Shown piece after piece: positions 42,912 through 51,563 of a stretch of 64,000 nt of DNA. The stretch is from UBA1227 sp045599345 (GTDB lineage Bacteria > Bacillota > Clostridia > Oscillospirales > Acutalibacteraceae). A program made the translations under genes and the position numbers. The notes beneath the pieces were generated by a model. The model was not told where the DNA came from. It was given only the letters and a program-made list of their open reading frames with translations, and made no database searches. Location: the NCBI GenBank assembly GCA_045599345.1, contig JAZRVV010000015.1, positions 30,654-94,653 of the forward strand, in the 5' to 3' direction. How positions within the stretch are numbered: position 1 is the first letter of the stretch; the number at the start of each line of letters is the position of its first letter.

Positions 42912-43153
42912 CCTTTCAAGAACTCACGAACGAGTGTCTGTAAAAGTTCGTCTCTGTCAATCTTTCTTATAAGACTACGCGCGTTGTTGTGAGTAGTAAT
43001 GTAAGTTGGGTCCTCTGACAAGATATAACCGACAATCTGGCTTATTGGGTTGTAACCCTTTTCCTTGAGTGCTTCATAAACCTCGCCAAGGATCTCTTTC
43101 ATCTGAGCATCAGTATCTTCTTTGATTGAGAACTGGATGGTTTTATCAGTCAT
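42908..43153 (-). CDS. ireB: IreB family regulatory phosphoprotein
   Basis: An 81-residue protein of the IreB/UPF0297 family. The core EALKEKGYNPISQIVGYILS (about 27-46) and the DPTYITTHNNARSLIRKIDR segment are characteristic. In Enterococcus IreB is phosphorylated on N-terminal threonines by the PASTA kinase IreK and affects cephalosporin resistance; Thr2 and Thr5 here are in equivalent positions. Whether this organism has the kinase cannot be seen in the window, although a PASTA penicillin-binding protein is encoded at 29314. GGAGG lies before the ATG. Confidence 0.95.
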   Translation of the reverse strand: MTDKTIQFSIKEDTDAQMKEILGEVYEALKEKGYNPISQIVGYILSEDPTYITTHNNARSLIRKIDRDELLQTLVREFLKG

Positions 43154-43225
43154 CTAAGTACACCTCCAACTAAATATTATAGTCAATATTATATAACATT
43201 AAGAACAATAAAACAACGTAATATT

Positions 43226-45607
43226 TTAACCTCTTAATGTAGCACCGAGTTCTTCGGCTGCTTTGATTGCTTTCTTAACAGCTGCATTGCACTCATCATC
43301 TGTCAATGTATGGTCATGTGAGCGGAAACGAAGATTGAATGCAACTGACTTTTTATTCTCGCCAACCTGAGCGCCTTGATATACGTCAAAGAGCTCAATG
43401 TTCTCAAGAATCTTGCCTGTAGCGGCTGAAATAGCCTTTTCTATCTTGAGTACAGGCATGTCAGCATCTACTACGAATGCAAGGTCACGTGTTGTTGCAG
43501 GGAACTTTGGAAGTGCCTTGTAGATGCGAACAAGGTCAGCTATCTCAAAGAGGTACTCAACGTCTATCATTGCGATGTAAGCACGTGTGCCGATACCATA
43601 GTTTTCAAGAACTGCTGGGTGAACTTCACCACATACTGCAATCATCTTGCCATCATAGGTGAACATTGCTGTTCTGCCTGGATGGAATGCTGGGGCATCC
43701 TTCTTTGGCTCTACGTCATACTCAGTAATACCACTAACTGAAAGAATCTTTTCAACGATACCCTTGAGTGAGTAGTAGTTATAGTCTTTGCCGTACATGC
43801 CAAGGATGAGGTTCTGATTCTCATCAGGAAGTTTGTCGACGCCGTTTGAAATGTAAACAGTTGCGAGCTCGTAAAGGGCAGCGCGATCATTCTTTCTTGA
43901 GTAGTTTCTGCCGAGTACTTCGAGCATTGAAGGTACTGCTGTCGTTCTCATAACACTGGTGTCTTCACCAAGTGGGTTTGAGATAGTAACGCAGTTGCGA
44001 TGCTCATTGTCCTTTGGAAGACGGATTTTGTCATAAGCCTTAGGGCTGATGAAAGAGAATGTCTGTGTCTCTGAGAGGCCACAGCTCATAGCTGTCTTCT
44101 CAAGGAGATTATTGAATCTCTGACGAGGTGTAAGTGTTGCTTTTGCTACACCTGAGAGTTCTCTTGTTGGGATGTTGTTGTAACCGTAGAAACGAGCTAT
44201 TTCCTCTGAGATATCAGCCTGGTGCTCGATGTCTATACGGAAAGCAGGGGCAGTGATTTTGCCATCTGAAACAGTAAATCCTATTTTGCGAAGGATTTCA
44301 GCCTGCTCATCTGCTGGTACATCGATGCCGATGAATTTGTTTGTCCAATCAGGATCAAATGGAAGTACAACTGGCTCCTTTGGAGTTGCATAGTTGTCAA
44401 CTATGCCGTTTACAACGTCGCCTGCGTCGAGGAGTTGTACGAGCTCAAGAGCTCGACAAAGACATGTGTCGCAGTCGTCTGGGTTGAGCTGCTTCTCGAA
44501 GCGTGCAGAGGACTCTGTACGCATGCCGAGGCCCTTGGCAGCGCGGCGAACTGCTACTCCGTTGAAGCATGCTGACTCAAACACGATTGTGTTTGTGTCG
44601 TCCATGATTCCTGAGTATTCGCCGCCCATAACGCCGGCTACGGCTACAGGCTTCTTCTCGTCGGCGATGACGAGCATCTCTGTGCCGAGCTCGCGCTCCT
44701 CGCCGTCGAGTGTAGTTATTGATTCTCCAGCCTTTGCATTCCTTACGATTACGTGGTTTCCTTCAAGGAAACGCAAATCGAACGCATGCATTGGCTGGCC
44801 ATATTCGAGCATTACATAGTTTGTAATATCAACGATGTTGTTGATAGGACGCACGCCACATGCGCGAAGTCTCTCACGCATCCAGCGTGGAGATGGTGCA
44901 ACGCGTACGTTCTTAACAACAGCACCACAGTAGCGATAGCACTTGTCTGGTGCTTCGATGTCAACCTTGAGGTATGAGTTTACATCCTCATCACCAGGCT
45001 TAACCTCTGGTGTGTGGAGGTTTAGTGGAACATTATATGTAGCTGCAGTCTCGCGTGCGAGACCGATGATTGAAAGGCAGTCAGGTCTGTTTGAAGTAAT
45101 CTCAAACTCAACAATTGTATCATCATATCCGATTGCTGTGCGAATGTCTGTGCCTACTGTCTTGTCACAGTCATCGCCGAGGATAAAGATACCGTCCTCA
45201 ATAGCATAAGGGAAATCATGAACTGAAAGGCCGAGCTCTCCAAGTGAGCAGAGCATACCGCGTGATTCAAGTCCACGGAGCTTACCGGCTGTGATTTTGT
45301 CGCCTGATGCGATAACTGATTTATGTCTTGCTACTGGAACAAAGTCGCCCTTTGAAACGTTCTGTGCACCAGTGATAATCTGAATGATTTCGCCTGAACC
45401 ATCGTCAATTTTGCAAACCCAGAGGTGGTCTGAGTCAGGGTGACGTTCAATCTCCTCAACGTGACCTACTACGATGTTTTCAAGTACTGCGCCTTCGTGT
45501 TCATAGGACTCGACCTTTGAACCAGAAAGGGTAAGTGCTTCCGCGAAGTTTCTGTCTGTATCTTCTACTTGCACGAATTCTGCAAGCCATCTCTTAGATA
45601 AATTCAT
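43226..45607 (-). CDS. pheT: Phenylalanyl-tRNA synthetase beta subunit
   Basis: A 793-residue large subunit of the alpha2-beta2 enzyme. Domains in order: an N-terminal OB-fold tRNA-binding domain (about 38-150, with VGHVEEIERHPDSDHLWVCK), the B3/B4 editing domain (FEITSNRPDCLSIIGLARE, later GVMGGEYSGI), the B5 domain, a catalytic-like core and the C-terminal ferredoxin-fold anticodon-binding domain (FPATTRDLAFVVDADMPV to the end). The length is normal. It follows pheS by 12 bases with AGGAGGTG upstream of the start. Confidence 0.98.
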   Translation of the reverse strand: MNLSKRWLAEFVQVEDTDRNFAEALTLSGSKVESYEHEGAVLENIVVGHVEEIERHPDSDHLWVCKIDDGSGEIIQIITGAQNVSKGDFVPVARHKSVIASGDKITAGKLRGLESRGMLCSLGELGLSVHDFPYAIEDGIFILGDDCDKTVGTDIRTAIGYDDTIVEFEITSNRPDCLSIIGLARETAATYNVPLNLHTPEVKPGDEDVNSYLKVDIEAPDKCYRYCGAVVKNVRVAPSPRWMRERLRACGVRPINNIVDITNYVMLEYGQPMHAFDLRFLEGNHVIVRNAKAGESITTLDGEERELGTEMLVIADEKKPVAVAGVMGGEYSGIMDDTNTIVFESACFNGVAVRRAAKGLGMRTESSARFEKQLNPDDCDTCLCRALELVQLLDAGDVVNGIVDNYATPKEPVVLPFDPDWTNKFIGIDVPADEQAEILRKIGFTVSDGKITAPAFRIDIEHQADISEEIARFYGYNNIPTRELSGVAKATLTPRQRFNNLLEKTAMSCGLSETQTFSFISPKAYDKIRLPKDNEHRNCVTISNPLGEDTSVMRTTAVPSMLEVLGRNYSRKNDRAALYELATVYISNGVDKLPDENQNLILGMYGKDYNYYSLKGIVEKILSVSGITEYDVEPKKDAPAFHPGRTAMFTYDGKMIAVCGEVHPAVLENYGIGTRAYIAMIDVEYLFEIADLVRIYKALPKFPATTRDLAFVVDADMPVLKIEKAISAATGKILENIELFDVYQGAQVGENKKSVAFNLRFRSHDHTLTDDECNAAVKKAIKAAEELGATLRG

Positions 45608-45619
45608 GAAAGCACCTCC

Positions 45620-46639
45620 TTAAAACTGCTCGAGGAAACGTACGTCGTTTTCGTAGAGCATACGCATATCATCGAGACCAAATCTAAACATTACAAGTCT
45701 TTCAAGGCCAAGACCAAAAGCAAAGCCTGAGTACTTCTCTGGGTCAATACCACCATTTTTAAGTACCTTTGGATGAACCATGCCGGCACCGAGGATTTCA
45801 ACCCAACCTTCGCCCTTACACATAGAGCAACCAACACCGCCGCACTTGAAGCAAGATACGTCAACTTCGCATGAAGGCTCTGTGAATGGGAAGTGGTGTG
45901 GTCTGAAACGTGTCTTGGTTTCTGGACCATAGAGCTTCTTTGCAAGTGTGTCGAGTGTACCCTTAAGGTCAGACATTGTGATGCCTTCGTCAACTACGAG
46001 ACCCTCAATCTGATGGAAGAGAGGGGAGTGAGTTGCGTCAACTGCATCTGAACGATAAACACGACCTGGGGAAATTACACGAAGAGGTGGTTTCCTTTCT
46101 TCCATTGCACGAATCTGGCAAGGAGATGTCTGTGTTCTGAGAAGGATATTATCTGTGATATAGAAAGTATCCTGTGTATCACGAGCAGGGTGATCCTTTG
46201 GAATGTTGAGAGCTTCGAAATTGTAGTAATCAAGCTCAACTTCTGGACCAGAGATGATGTCAAATCCCATACCCTGGAAGATTTCTTTTACTTCATCAAG
46301 AACGATAGAAAGTGGGTGTCTATGACCTACTTCACACTCTTCGCCAGGAAGAGTTACGTCTATTGTCTCATTGAGGAGCTGTGCATCCATAGCAGCTGAT
46401 TTAAGCTGTGCAGCCTTGTTATCAACCTCGTTTTGGATGTATTCACGAACTTCATTTGCGATCTGTCCAACTACTGGACGTTCTTCTGGGGAAAGTCCAC
46501 CCATTTGCTTTAATACTGCTGTGAGTTCACCCTTTTTACCGAGATACTTAACGCGTATAGCGTCAAGTTCCTCAAGAGAGCTAACTTCTCCAAGAGCAGT
46601 TTCAGCATTCTTTCTGATTTCTTCAAGTTGCTGTCTCAT
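45620..46639 (-). CDS. pheS: Phenylalanyl-tRNA synthetase alpha subunit
   Basis: A 339-residue catalytic subunit that charges tRNA-Phe. An N-terminal coiled coil (about 1-90) precedes the class II core: HPLSIVLDEVKEIFQGMGF, the motif 2 region (LRVISPGRVYRSDAVDATHS) and the motif 3 region (FGLGLERLVMFRFG). A four-cysteine insertion (CFKCGGVGCSMC) lies before GWVEILGAGMVHP, as in other Firmicutes. I chose the ATG at 46639, preceded by AAAGGAGG, because an upstream in-frame extension to 46747 overlaps the T-box. Regulated by the T-box leader. Confidence 0.98.
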   Translation of the reverse strand: MRQQLEEIRKNAETALGEVSSLEELDAIRVKYLGKKGELTAVLKQMGGLSPEERPVVGQIANEVREYIQNEVDNKAAQLKSAAMDAQLLNETIDVTLPGEECEVGHRHPLSIVLDEVKEIFQGMGFDIISGPEVELDYYNFEALNIPKDHPARDTQDTFYITDNILLRTQTSPCQIRAMEERKPPLRVISPGRVYRSDAVDATHSPLFHQIEGLVVDEGITMSDLKGTLDTLAKKLYGPETKTRFRPHHFPFTEPSCEVDVSCFKCGGVGCSMCKGEGWVEILGAGMVHPKVLKNGGIDPEKYSGFAFGLGLERLVMFRFGLDDMRMLYENDVRFLEQF

Positions 46640-46664
46640 ATTTTTCCTCCTTTTATTTTGGGAC

Positions 46665-46895
46665 GAAAAAAAGCTTCGTCCCCACAAAGTAGGGACGAAG
46701 CATAGACTCCGCGGTACCACCCAAATTCCTAGAAATAATCTAGGCACTCAAGACCTCGTAACGTGAGGTGTACGGAAACTGCTCAGGAGTGAACTTCGGT
46801 TAGTGTCCTTTGTGCCAGCTCTCAACCGGTGGCTGGCGCTCTCTGTAAAAGGCGTGTGCAAACTTACTCTTTCCGTCAACGCGTTTCTTATAAAT
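46665..46895 (-). promoter_or_regulatory. T-box leader (tRNA-Phe responsive) of pheST
   Basis: On the minus strand the T-box consensus GGGTGGTACCGCGG (near 46709-46722) precedes a terminator with stem GCTTCGTCCC/GGGACGAAGC (46673-46701) and a run of seven T. Upstream is stem I, with a TTC triplet in an AAGTTCACT context (46793-46791), which fits the Phe specifier codon. Uncharged tRNA-Phe would favour the antiterminator formed by the T-box and allow pheST transcription. Confidence 0.93.
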
Positions 46896-46907
46896 TGTTA
46901 CTAAAGC

Positions 46908-46936
46908 ATTTTAACACTATTAATATTAGAATTCAA
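46908..46936 (-). promoter_or_regulatory. pheST T-box promoter
   Basis: On the minus strand TTGAAT (46936-46931) and TAAAAT (46913-46908) are 17 bases apart; transcription would begin near 46900, at the T-box 5' end. Confidence 0.65.
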
Positions 46937-46960
46937 CTATTATTTACCTTATAATAATCT

Positions 46961-46990
46961 TTGACTTTTTTGTACATTTTCGTGTAAAAT
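46961..46990 (+). promoter_or_regulatory. Promoter of the lipoprotein gene at 47030
   Basis: TTGACT (46961-46966) and TAAAAT (46985-46990) are 18 bases apart, with TG one base before the -10 (GTGTAAAAT context). Confidence 0.6.
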
Positions 46991-46995
46991 GTAGA

Positions 46996-47010
46996 TGTTC
47001 TAATAGAACA
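46996..47010. promoter_or_regulatory. 15-base perfect palindrome, candidate operator
   Basis: TGTTCTA-A-TAGAACA lies five bases after the -10 box of the lipoprotein promoter, at or just past the start of transcription. A dimeric repressor site is the natural reading. It does not match the Firmicutes LexA, PerR or Fur consensus as I know them. Confidence 0.55.
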
Positions 47011-47029
47011 ATAATGAGGAGGAATTAGT

Positions 47030-47656
47030 ATGAAAAAGTTTTTAGCAATTCTTATGATGCTCACATTAATGCTTACACTTTTTGCTGGTTGTGCAAAAAA
47101 TGCAGCTCCTAAGGCTGATACTAGTACAACAAAGGCTCCAGTAGAAAACAAACTCTCAAAAGATGAAGAGGCAATTATCTTTGACCTTAAGAAAGAGCTT
47201 AATGTTGATGGATATGAGGAACAGGTTGCTGCTGAACTTAAGGCAGATAAAGAATTTGTTGCAACAATGACTGCGGCAGGAATTGACATTGATGAATATG
47301 TTAATGCAATCGCTCCAAAGTACAAATGGGAAATAGGCAAGATTACTGTTGATGGTAAAGAGGCAGTAGCCAAGGTTACTATGGCTTATCCTGACTATGA
47401 AAAGATGGATGTGCTTCTTGATGAGAAGATTGATAAGTATCTTGCAACAAACGATGCTTCAAAGCTTTCAGATGCTGACGCGCAGAAGCTTGTTGGAGAG
47501 ATGATGATGGAAATCGTCAAGTCTGATGAACTTCCAGTAGCTACTGCTGATTTTGATATTGATTATATCAAGGGCTCAGATGGCTGGAAGATGGCTGATT
47601 CAGAAGAAATCAAACAGGCTATGATAGATGTTCAAGATGTTGATGAAGCAGCTTAA
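47030..47656 (+). CDS. Secreted lipoprotein of unknown function (DUF5105-like)
   Basis: A 208-residue protein with a lipoprotein signal peptide and lipobox LFAGC, giving a lipidated Cys21. A short Thr/Lys linker leads to a soluble alpha/beta domain with the pattern YKWEIGKITVDGKEAVAKVT, followed by a helix-rich segment and TADFDIDYIKGSDGWKM. This resembles DUF5105-type lipoproteins of Clostridia, whose role is unknown. It is transcribed alone from its own promoter with a palindrome in the leader and a terminator behind. GAGGAGG lies before the ATG. Confidence 0.8.
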   Translation: MKKFLAILMMLTLMLTLFAGCAKNAAPKADTSTTKAPVENKLSKDEEAIIFDLKKELNVDGYEEQVAAELKADKEFVATMTAAGIDIDEYVNAIAPKYKWEIGKITVDGKEAVAKVTMAYPDYEKMDVLLDEKIDKYLATNDASKLSDADAQKLVGEMMMEIVKSDELPVATADFDIDYIKGSDGWKMADSEEIKQAMIDVQDVDEAA

Positions 47657-47666
47657 ATGATTGATA

Positions 47667-47700
47667 AAAGGACTAGGATTTTTTCCTAGTCCTTTTTATT
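47667..47700 (+). terminator. Terminator of the lipoprotein gene
   Basis: A 12-bp stem AAAGGACTAGGA/TCCTAGTCCTTT with a five-T loop, followed by TTATT. Confidence 0.85.
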
Positions 47701-47740
47701 TATGTATATGTATGGTAATATTAGAGTGGTGGTGATAATT

Positions 47741-49279
47741 ATGAAAATTTATACTACTGATGAGATACGCTTCGTTGAGGAGCGAGAAAATGAAATAGGA
47801 ATTCCTTTTATTAGGTTAATGGAAAACGCAGGTGCTGCCTGCGCTAAAAAGATTGGAAAGTATATAAAGTCAAATTACACAGTATGTGTTGTATGTGGCA
47901 AGGGCAAAAATGGCGGAGATGGATTCGTCATTGCAAGGAAGCTTGTAGAGGCTGGGGCGCACGTGACAATCGTGTTGGCTCAGGGTGCGCCACTTGCAAC
48001 TGACGCCCTCGAGATGTATCACAAAGTTGACTCTATGATTGTAAATATCATAAGGTACGATTGGGATCCAGAGGGCGCAGCGGAGGCCATCGCATCAGCC
48101 GACATTTTGGTTGATTGTATCTTTGGAATAGGATTCCATGGTGAGCCTGATGAGGATTGCTCAGAGGTCTTTAAAATGATTAATACATCAACAGCTTTTG
48201 TAATTGCTGTTGATGTCCCAAGTGGAGTGAATACCGACACAGGAGAGGCTTGCAAGTATGCGGTTTGTGCCGATGTTACACTTGCTATTACAACGCTCAA
48301 ACCAGCTCATGTTTTCTTCCCTGCAAGGGAACTCTGTGGTCAGGTTACTGTACTCAATATTGGTATTAGTCGTGAGGCGTTATCATCTGTTTCTCCACGG
48401 CTCAAGAGCCTCTCGCTATCAGAGGTATCTGATATGCTTCCAGAGCGTCCTGTGACAGCTCACAAGAATGATTTTGGACATGTCCTTTGCATCGCTGGAA
48501 GCAGGAATATGCCAGGCGCAGCGTGCCTTTGCAGTGGTGCAGCATGTGTCGCTGGAGCGGGTCTTGTAACAGTTGCTTTCCCAGAGTCAGCATATGCATC
48601 TCTCGCTAGTGGATTTAAAGAGGTAATGCTAGTGCCGCTCCCATGTATCGATGGTAAATTGGCAGCAACAGTAGAGTGCATATCACTCCTCCAGACATAT
48701 ATGGCAAAGGCTTCGGTTATTGTAATTGGACCAGGGCTTTCGGCTACTGAGGATGTAAAAGAAGTGGTCTTTTCAGTCCTCAGAAGTGCCAAGTGCCCGG
48801 TGGTTATTGATGCCGATGGTATTAATGTGCTTGCTTCTGATTTGTCTATTTTAGACGAGGTATCTGTGCCGGTTGTTTTAACTCCTCATCCAGGCGAAAT
48901 GTCAAGGCTTACAGGCCTTACTGTAGGGGAGATTGAGGCTAACAGAGAAGGCATTGCTGAGGAGTTCTCAAAGCGCCACAATGTGACTGTTTTACTCAAG
49001 GGTGCTGCAACGGTAGTTGCAACTTTTGATGATGATACTGTGTATATCAATAACAGCGGCAACGCTGCCCTTGCGACAGGTGGTTCAGGGGATGTTCTCT
49101 CTGGTATAATTGGTGCATTAATAGCGCAAGGGCTTTCGGCCTTTGATGCAGCGTGCACAGGTGCATTTATCCATGGAAATGCGGCCGAAATTGTGTCAGA
49201 GGACACAAGCGTTGCCGGAATGGTTGCATCAGATTTGTACGTAGGTATAAAGAAAACTTACATATCAATGGAAAAGTAA
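47741..49279 (+). CDS. nnr: Bifunctional NAD(P)H-hydrate epimerase / ADP-dependent hydrate dehydratase
   Basis: Metabolite-repair enzyme that restores NAD(P)H from its hydrated forms. The N-terminal YjeF epimerase domain (about 1-210) has NAGAACAKKI, GKGKNGGDGFVIARKL and the DCIFGIGFHGEP segment; the C-terminal ribokinase-like dehydratase domain has HKNDFGHVLCIAGS, VLTPHPGEMSRLTG and NNSGNAALATGGSGDVLSG. 512 residues fits the fused form. I chose ATG 47741 with GGTGAT upstream, because an in-frame ATG at 47702 would start inside the upstream terminator region. A terminator follows. Confidence 0.96.
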   Translation: MKIYTTDEIRFVEERENEIGIPFIRLMENAGAACAKKIGKYIKSNYTVCVVCGKGKNGGDGFVIARKLVEAGAHVTIVLAQGAPLATDALEMYHKVDSMIVNIIRYDWDPEGAAEAIASADILVDCIFGIGFHGEPDEDCSEVFKMINTSTAFVIAVDVPSGVNTDTGEACKYAVCADVTLAITTLKPAHVFFPARELCGQVTVLNIGISREALSSVSPRLKSLSLSEVSDMLPERPVTAHKNDFGHVLCIAGSRNMPGAACLCSGAACVAGAGLVTVAFPESAYASLASGFKEVMLVPLPCIDGKLAATVECISLLQTYMAKASVIVIGPGLSATEDVKEVVFSVLRSAKCPVVIDADGINVLASDLSILDEVSVPVVLTPHPGEMSRLTGLTVGEIEANREGIAEEFSKRHNVTVLLKGAATVVATFDDDTVYINNSGNAALATGGSGDVLSGIIGALIAQGLSAFDAACTGAFIHGNAAEIVSEDTSVAGMVASDLYVGIKKTYISMEK

Positions 49280-49292
49280 ACGACAAAATTGG

Positions 49293-49329
49293 GGACTGTA
49301 AAGCGCATCTGCTTTACAGTCCTATTTTT
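49293..49329 (+). terminator. Terminator after nnr
   Basis: A 12-bp stem GGACTGTAAAGC/GCTTTACAGTCC with a six-base loop, followed by TATTTTTA. Confidence 0.85.
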
Positions 49330-49350
49330 ATCTTTAAATTTCTTTTACTC

Positions 49351-49379
49351 TTGTATATCAATTTAGCCTTTGCTATAAT
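49351..49379 (+). promoter_or_regulatory. Promoter of the tmk to sigA gene run
   Basis: TTGTAT (49351-49356) and TATAAT (49374-49379) are 17 bases apart, with TGC before the -10 (extended -10). It lies 66 bases upstream of tmk. Confidence 0.65.
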
Positions 49380-49445
49380 AGATTGAATTATTATCTAATT
49401 ATAATAGAATAATTATGTTTATCTTTATTTAAGGCGAGGTAAGTA

Positions 49446-50108
49446 ATGGGTAATTTGATCGTTATTGAGGGACTTGATGGCTCTGGCAAATCAACACAGA
49501 CAGAGCTTGTTCTTAAATACCTTGAGGGCAGAGGCATCGATGTCCATCAAATAAAACTTCCTGACTATGGTTCAGAATCATCTGCATTAGTACGCATGTA
49601 CCTTGGCGGTGAGTTTGGTAACAAGCCAACAGATGTCAATGCATATGCAGCATCATCGTTCTATGCAGTTGATAGATACGCAAACTTTGTTACCAAATGG
49701 AAGGACGACTATGAGTCGGGCAAGGTAATCCTCGCTGATAGATATGCAACATCAAATGCTGCTCATCAGATGACCAAGCTTGATAAGTCAGAATGGGATG
49801 AATATCTCTTGTGGCTTGAGGACTTTGAATACGGCAAGATAGGTGTTCCAAAGCCATCACTTGTTGTATTCCTTGACATGCCTGTTGAGATTTCTCAAAA
49901 ACTTATGACATCACGTTATCACGGTGATGAGGGTAAAAAGGATGTTCACGAGGCAGATGTCTCATATTTACTTGCTTGCCGTGAGGCTGGCATGTATGCA
50001 GCCAAGAAACTGGGCTGGAGTATCGTTAAGTGCTATGAGGGCGATGAACCAAGAGCAATTGATGATATTGCAGCAGATATAGAAGCACTAGTAGCACAGA
50101 TCGTTTAA
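49446..50108 (+). CDS. tmk: Thymidylate kinase (dTMP kinase)
   Basis: A 220-residue P-loop kinase that phosphorylates dTMP to dTDP. Walker A is EGLDGSGKST (about 8-17), the DRY motif is ADRYATSNAAHQ (about 97-108), and FLDMPVEIS marks the core strand before the LID region. Active-site layout fits dTMP kinase, with a slightly diverged sequence; a general deoxynucleoside monophosphate kinase cannot be excluded. It starts a run of eight closely spaced genes (gaps of 3-17 bases or small overlaps) that ends with sigA. GGCGAGGT lies before the ATG. Confidence 0.9.
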   Translation: MGNLIVIEGLDGSGKSTQTELVLKYLEGRGIDVHQIKLPDYGSESSALVRMYLGGEFGNKPTDVNAYAASSFYAVDRYANFVTKWKDDYESGKVILADRYATSNAAHQMTKLDKSEWDEYLLWLEDFEYGKIGVPKPSLVVFLDMPVEISQKLMTSRYHGDEGKKDVHEADVSYLLACREAGMYAAKKLGWSIVKCYEGDEPRAIDDIAADIEALVAQIV

Positions 50109-50120
50109 TGGAGGTGCAAT

Positions 50121-50984
50121 ATGGACCGCGTAGTAGAATTTGCAAATAGTGGTGACTTTCCACACTTGATGGCAATGTGGCGTATGGCATTTGCTGATTC
50201 AGATGAGTATATTCAGACTTTCCTTGATACTATGTACAAGGATGGTCATGCACTTGTATCCCGTGAAGAGGGCATAGCAGTAGCGTGTGCATTTTTACTT
50301 CCTTGTCAGCTTGTTATCAATGGACATCTTTACAGCACATATTACCTCTATGCAGCAACAACCCACCCAAGTCACAGGAACAAGGGCCACATGACTGGCA
50401 TCCTTAGGATGGCTGAGGAAGTTGCAGTAGAGCGTGGTATTGATTTCATTGTAGTTGCACCTGCTGAGGATTATCTCTTCAACTATTATACAAAGTTTGG
50501 CTATCAAGTAGCCTTTTATAACAAGATTGTTCACTTCACTCGTGAGGAACTTAAGGGCAAGGCAGTTGAGCCTGACCTTAGACATGCATACTCACTTGAC
50601 TTGCTTGCAATCCGTCAGGAGTGCTTGGGATTTGGTGATTTTATCAACTGGGGCACAGAGGGTATCAAGTATGCGATGTTTGCTCACAATGCATCATCTG
50701 GTTCAATCGCATTTACGAGCGATGGATATGCAATGTACAACATGGGCAAGAACGTAGTATACGTTAAGGAAATGTGCACGTTGGCTGATCCAGGTGAGCT
50801 CTATACAATGCTTCTTTTGGAAGAAGAGGCTGAACGCTTCACATTCAATCTTCCTGTTAACTCAAATATTCACTCGCCAGATGAGCGTATTGCTCGTGTG
50901 GGCATGTGCCTTGCGCTTAACGAGGACGCTCAGATGGGACTTCGTGAAATGAGAAATGCTTATATCGGTTTGACACTTAGTTAA
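50121..50984 (+). CDS. GNAT family N-acetyltransferase (Eis-like)
   Basis: A 287-residue protein. The N-terminal GNAT domain has the acetyl-CoA binding loop AATTHPSHRNKGHMTGIL (about 73-90) and APAEDYLFNYYTKFGYQ (about 114-130), typical of Eis-like enzymes. The C-terminal half, about 130 residues, looks like a second degenerate domain. Substrate is unknown; homologues acetylate aminoglycosides, lysines or small amines. It is 12 bases after tmk, with GGAGGTG upstream of the ATG. Confidence 0.88.
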   Translation: MDRVVEFANSGDFPHLMAMWRMAFADSDEYIQTFLDTMYKDGHALVSREEGIAVACAFLLPCQLVINGHLYSTYYLYAATTHPSHRNKGHMTGILRMAEEVAVERGIDFIVVAPAEDYLFNYYTKFGYQVAFYNKIVHFTREELKGKAVEPDLRHAYSLDLLAIRQECLGFGDFINWGTEGIKYAMFAHNASSGSIAFTSDGYAMYNMGKNVVYVKEMCTLADPGELYTMLLLEEEAERFTFNLPVNSNIHSPDERIARVGMCLALNEDAQMGLREMRNAYIGLTLS

Positions 50985-50994
50985 GGAGGACAAC

Positions 50995-51546
50995 ATGGTT
51001 TATCTGTTTTTGGCAAATGGTTTTGAAGAAATAGAAGCTATAACTCCAGTCGACATCCTTCGTCGTGCTGGCGTTGAGGTATCAACTGTTGCCGTAGTGG
51101 ATTCGTCGGATAAAACTGTGACTGGTGCTCATGGCATCGACATTACAGCAGACATCTCACTCACTGACATAAACTATGACGATATAGACGCAGTAATTCT
51201 CCCAGGCGGAATGCCTGGAACACGTAACTTGGACGTAAGTGAAGAGGTGCGTCAAGCACTTAAGTATTGTTTTGATAACGATAAATTAATCTGCGCGATT
51301 TGTGCAGCGCCATCTGTACTCGGACACTTGGGATTCTTGAAAGGCAAGAAAGCAACTTGCTTCCCAGGCTTTGAACGTGAACTCCATGCAGCAGTATTCA
51401 CTGGTGCGGAGGTCACAGTGGATGGCAAAATAATCACTGCCGATGGCCCTGGCGCTGCAATGAAATTTGGCGAAACGATTGCTTCGCAATTTGTTGGCAT
51501 TGACGCTGCAAAGAGAGTCACAGACTCTATGCAATGTAGATATTAA
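50995..51546 (+). CDS. DJ-1/PfpI family protein (YajL-like)
   Basis: A 183-residue single-domain protein of the DJ-1 subfamily. GFEEIEAITPVDILRRAG at the N-terminus carries the conserved Glu14; the nucleophile elbow ICAICAAPSVLG places the reactive cysteine at 103. Members protect against carbonyl stress as glyoxalase or deglycase, or act as chaperones; which applies is not decided by sequence. It follows the acetyltransferase by ten bases with AAGGAGG before the ATG. Confidence 0.94.
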   Translation: MVYLFLANGFEEIEAITPVDILRRAGVEVSTVAVVDSSDKTVTGAHGIDITADISLTDINYDDIDAVILPGGMPGTRNLDVSEEVRQALKYCFDNDKLICAICAAPSVLGHLGFLKGKKATCFPGFERELHAAVFTGAEVTVDGKIITADGPGAAMKFGETIASQFVGIDAAKRVTDSMQCRY

Positions 51547-51563
51547 CGGAGGACATTTTTAAA

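Noticed and set aside
46640..46747. A 36-residue N-terminal extension of PheS
   Set aside because: It would translate the T-box antiterminator region; the ATG at 46639 has AAAGGAGG and gives the normal N-terminus.
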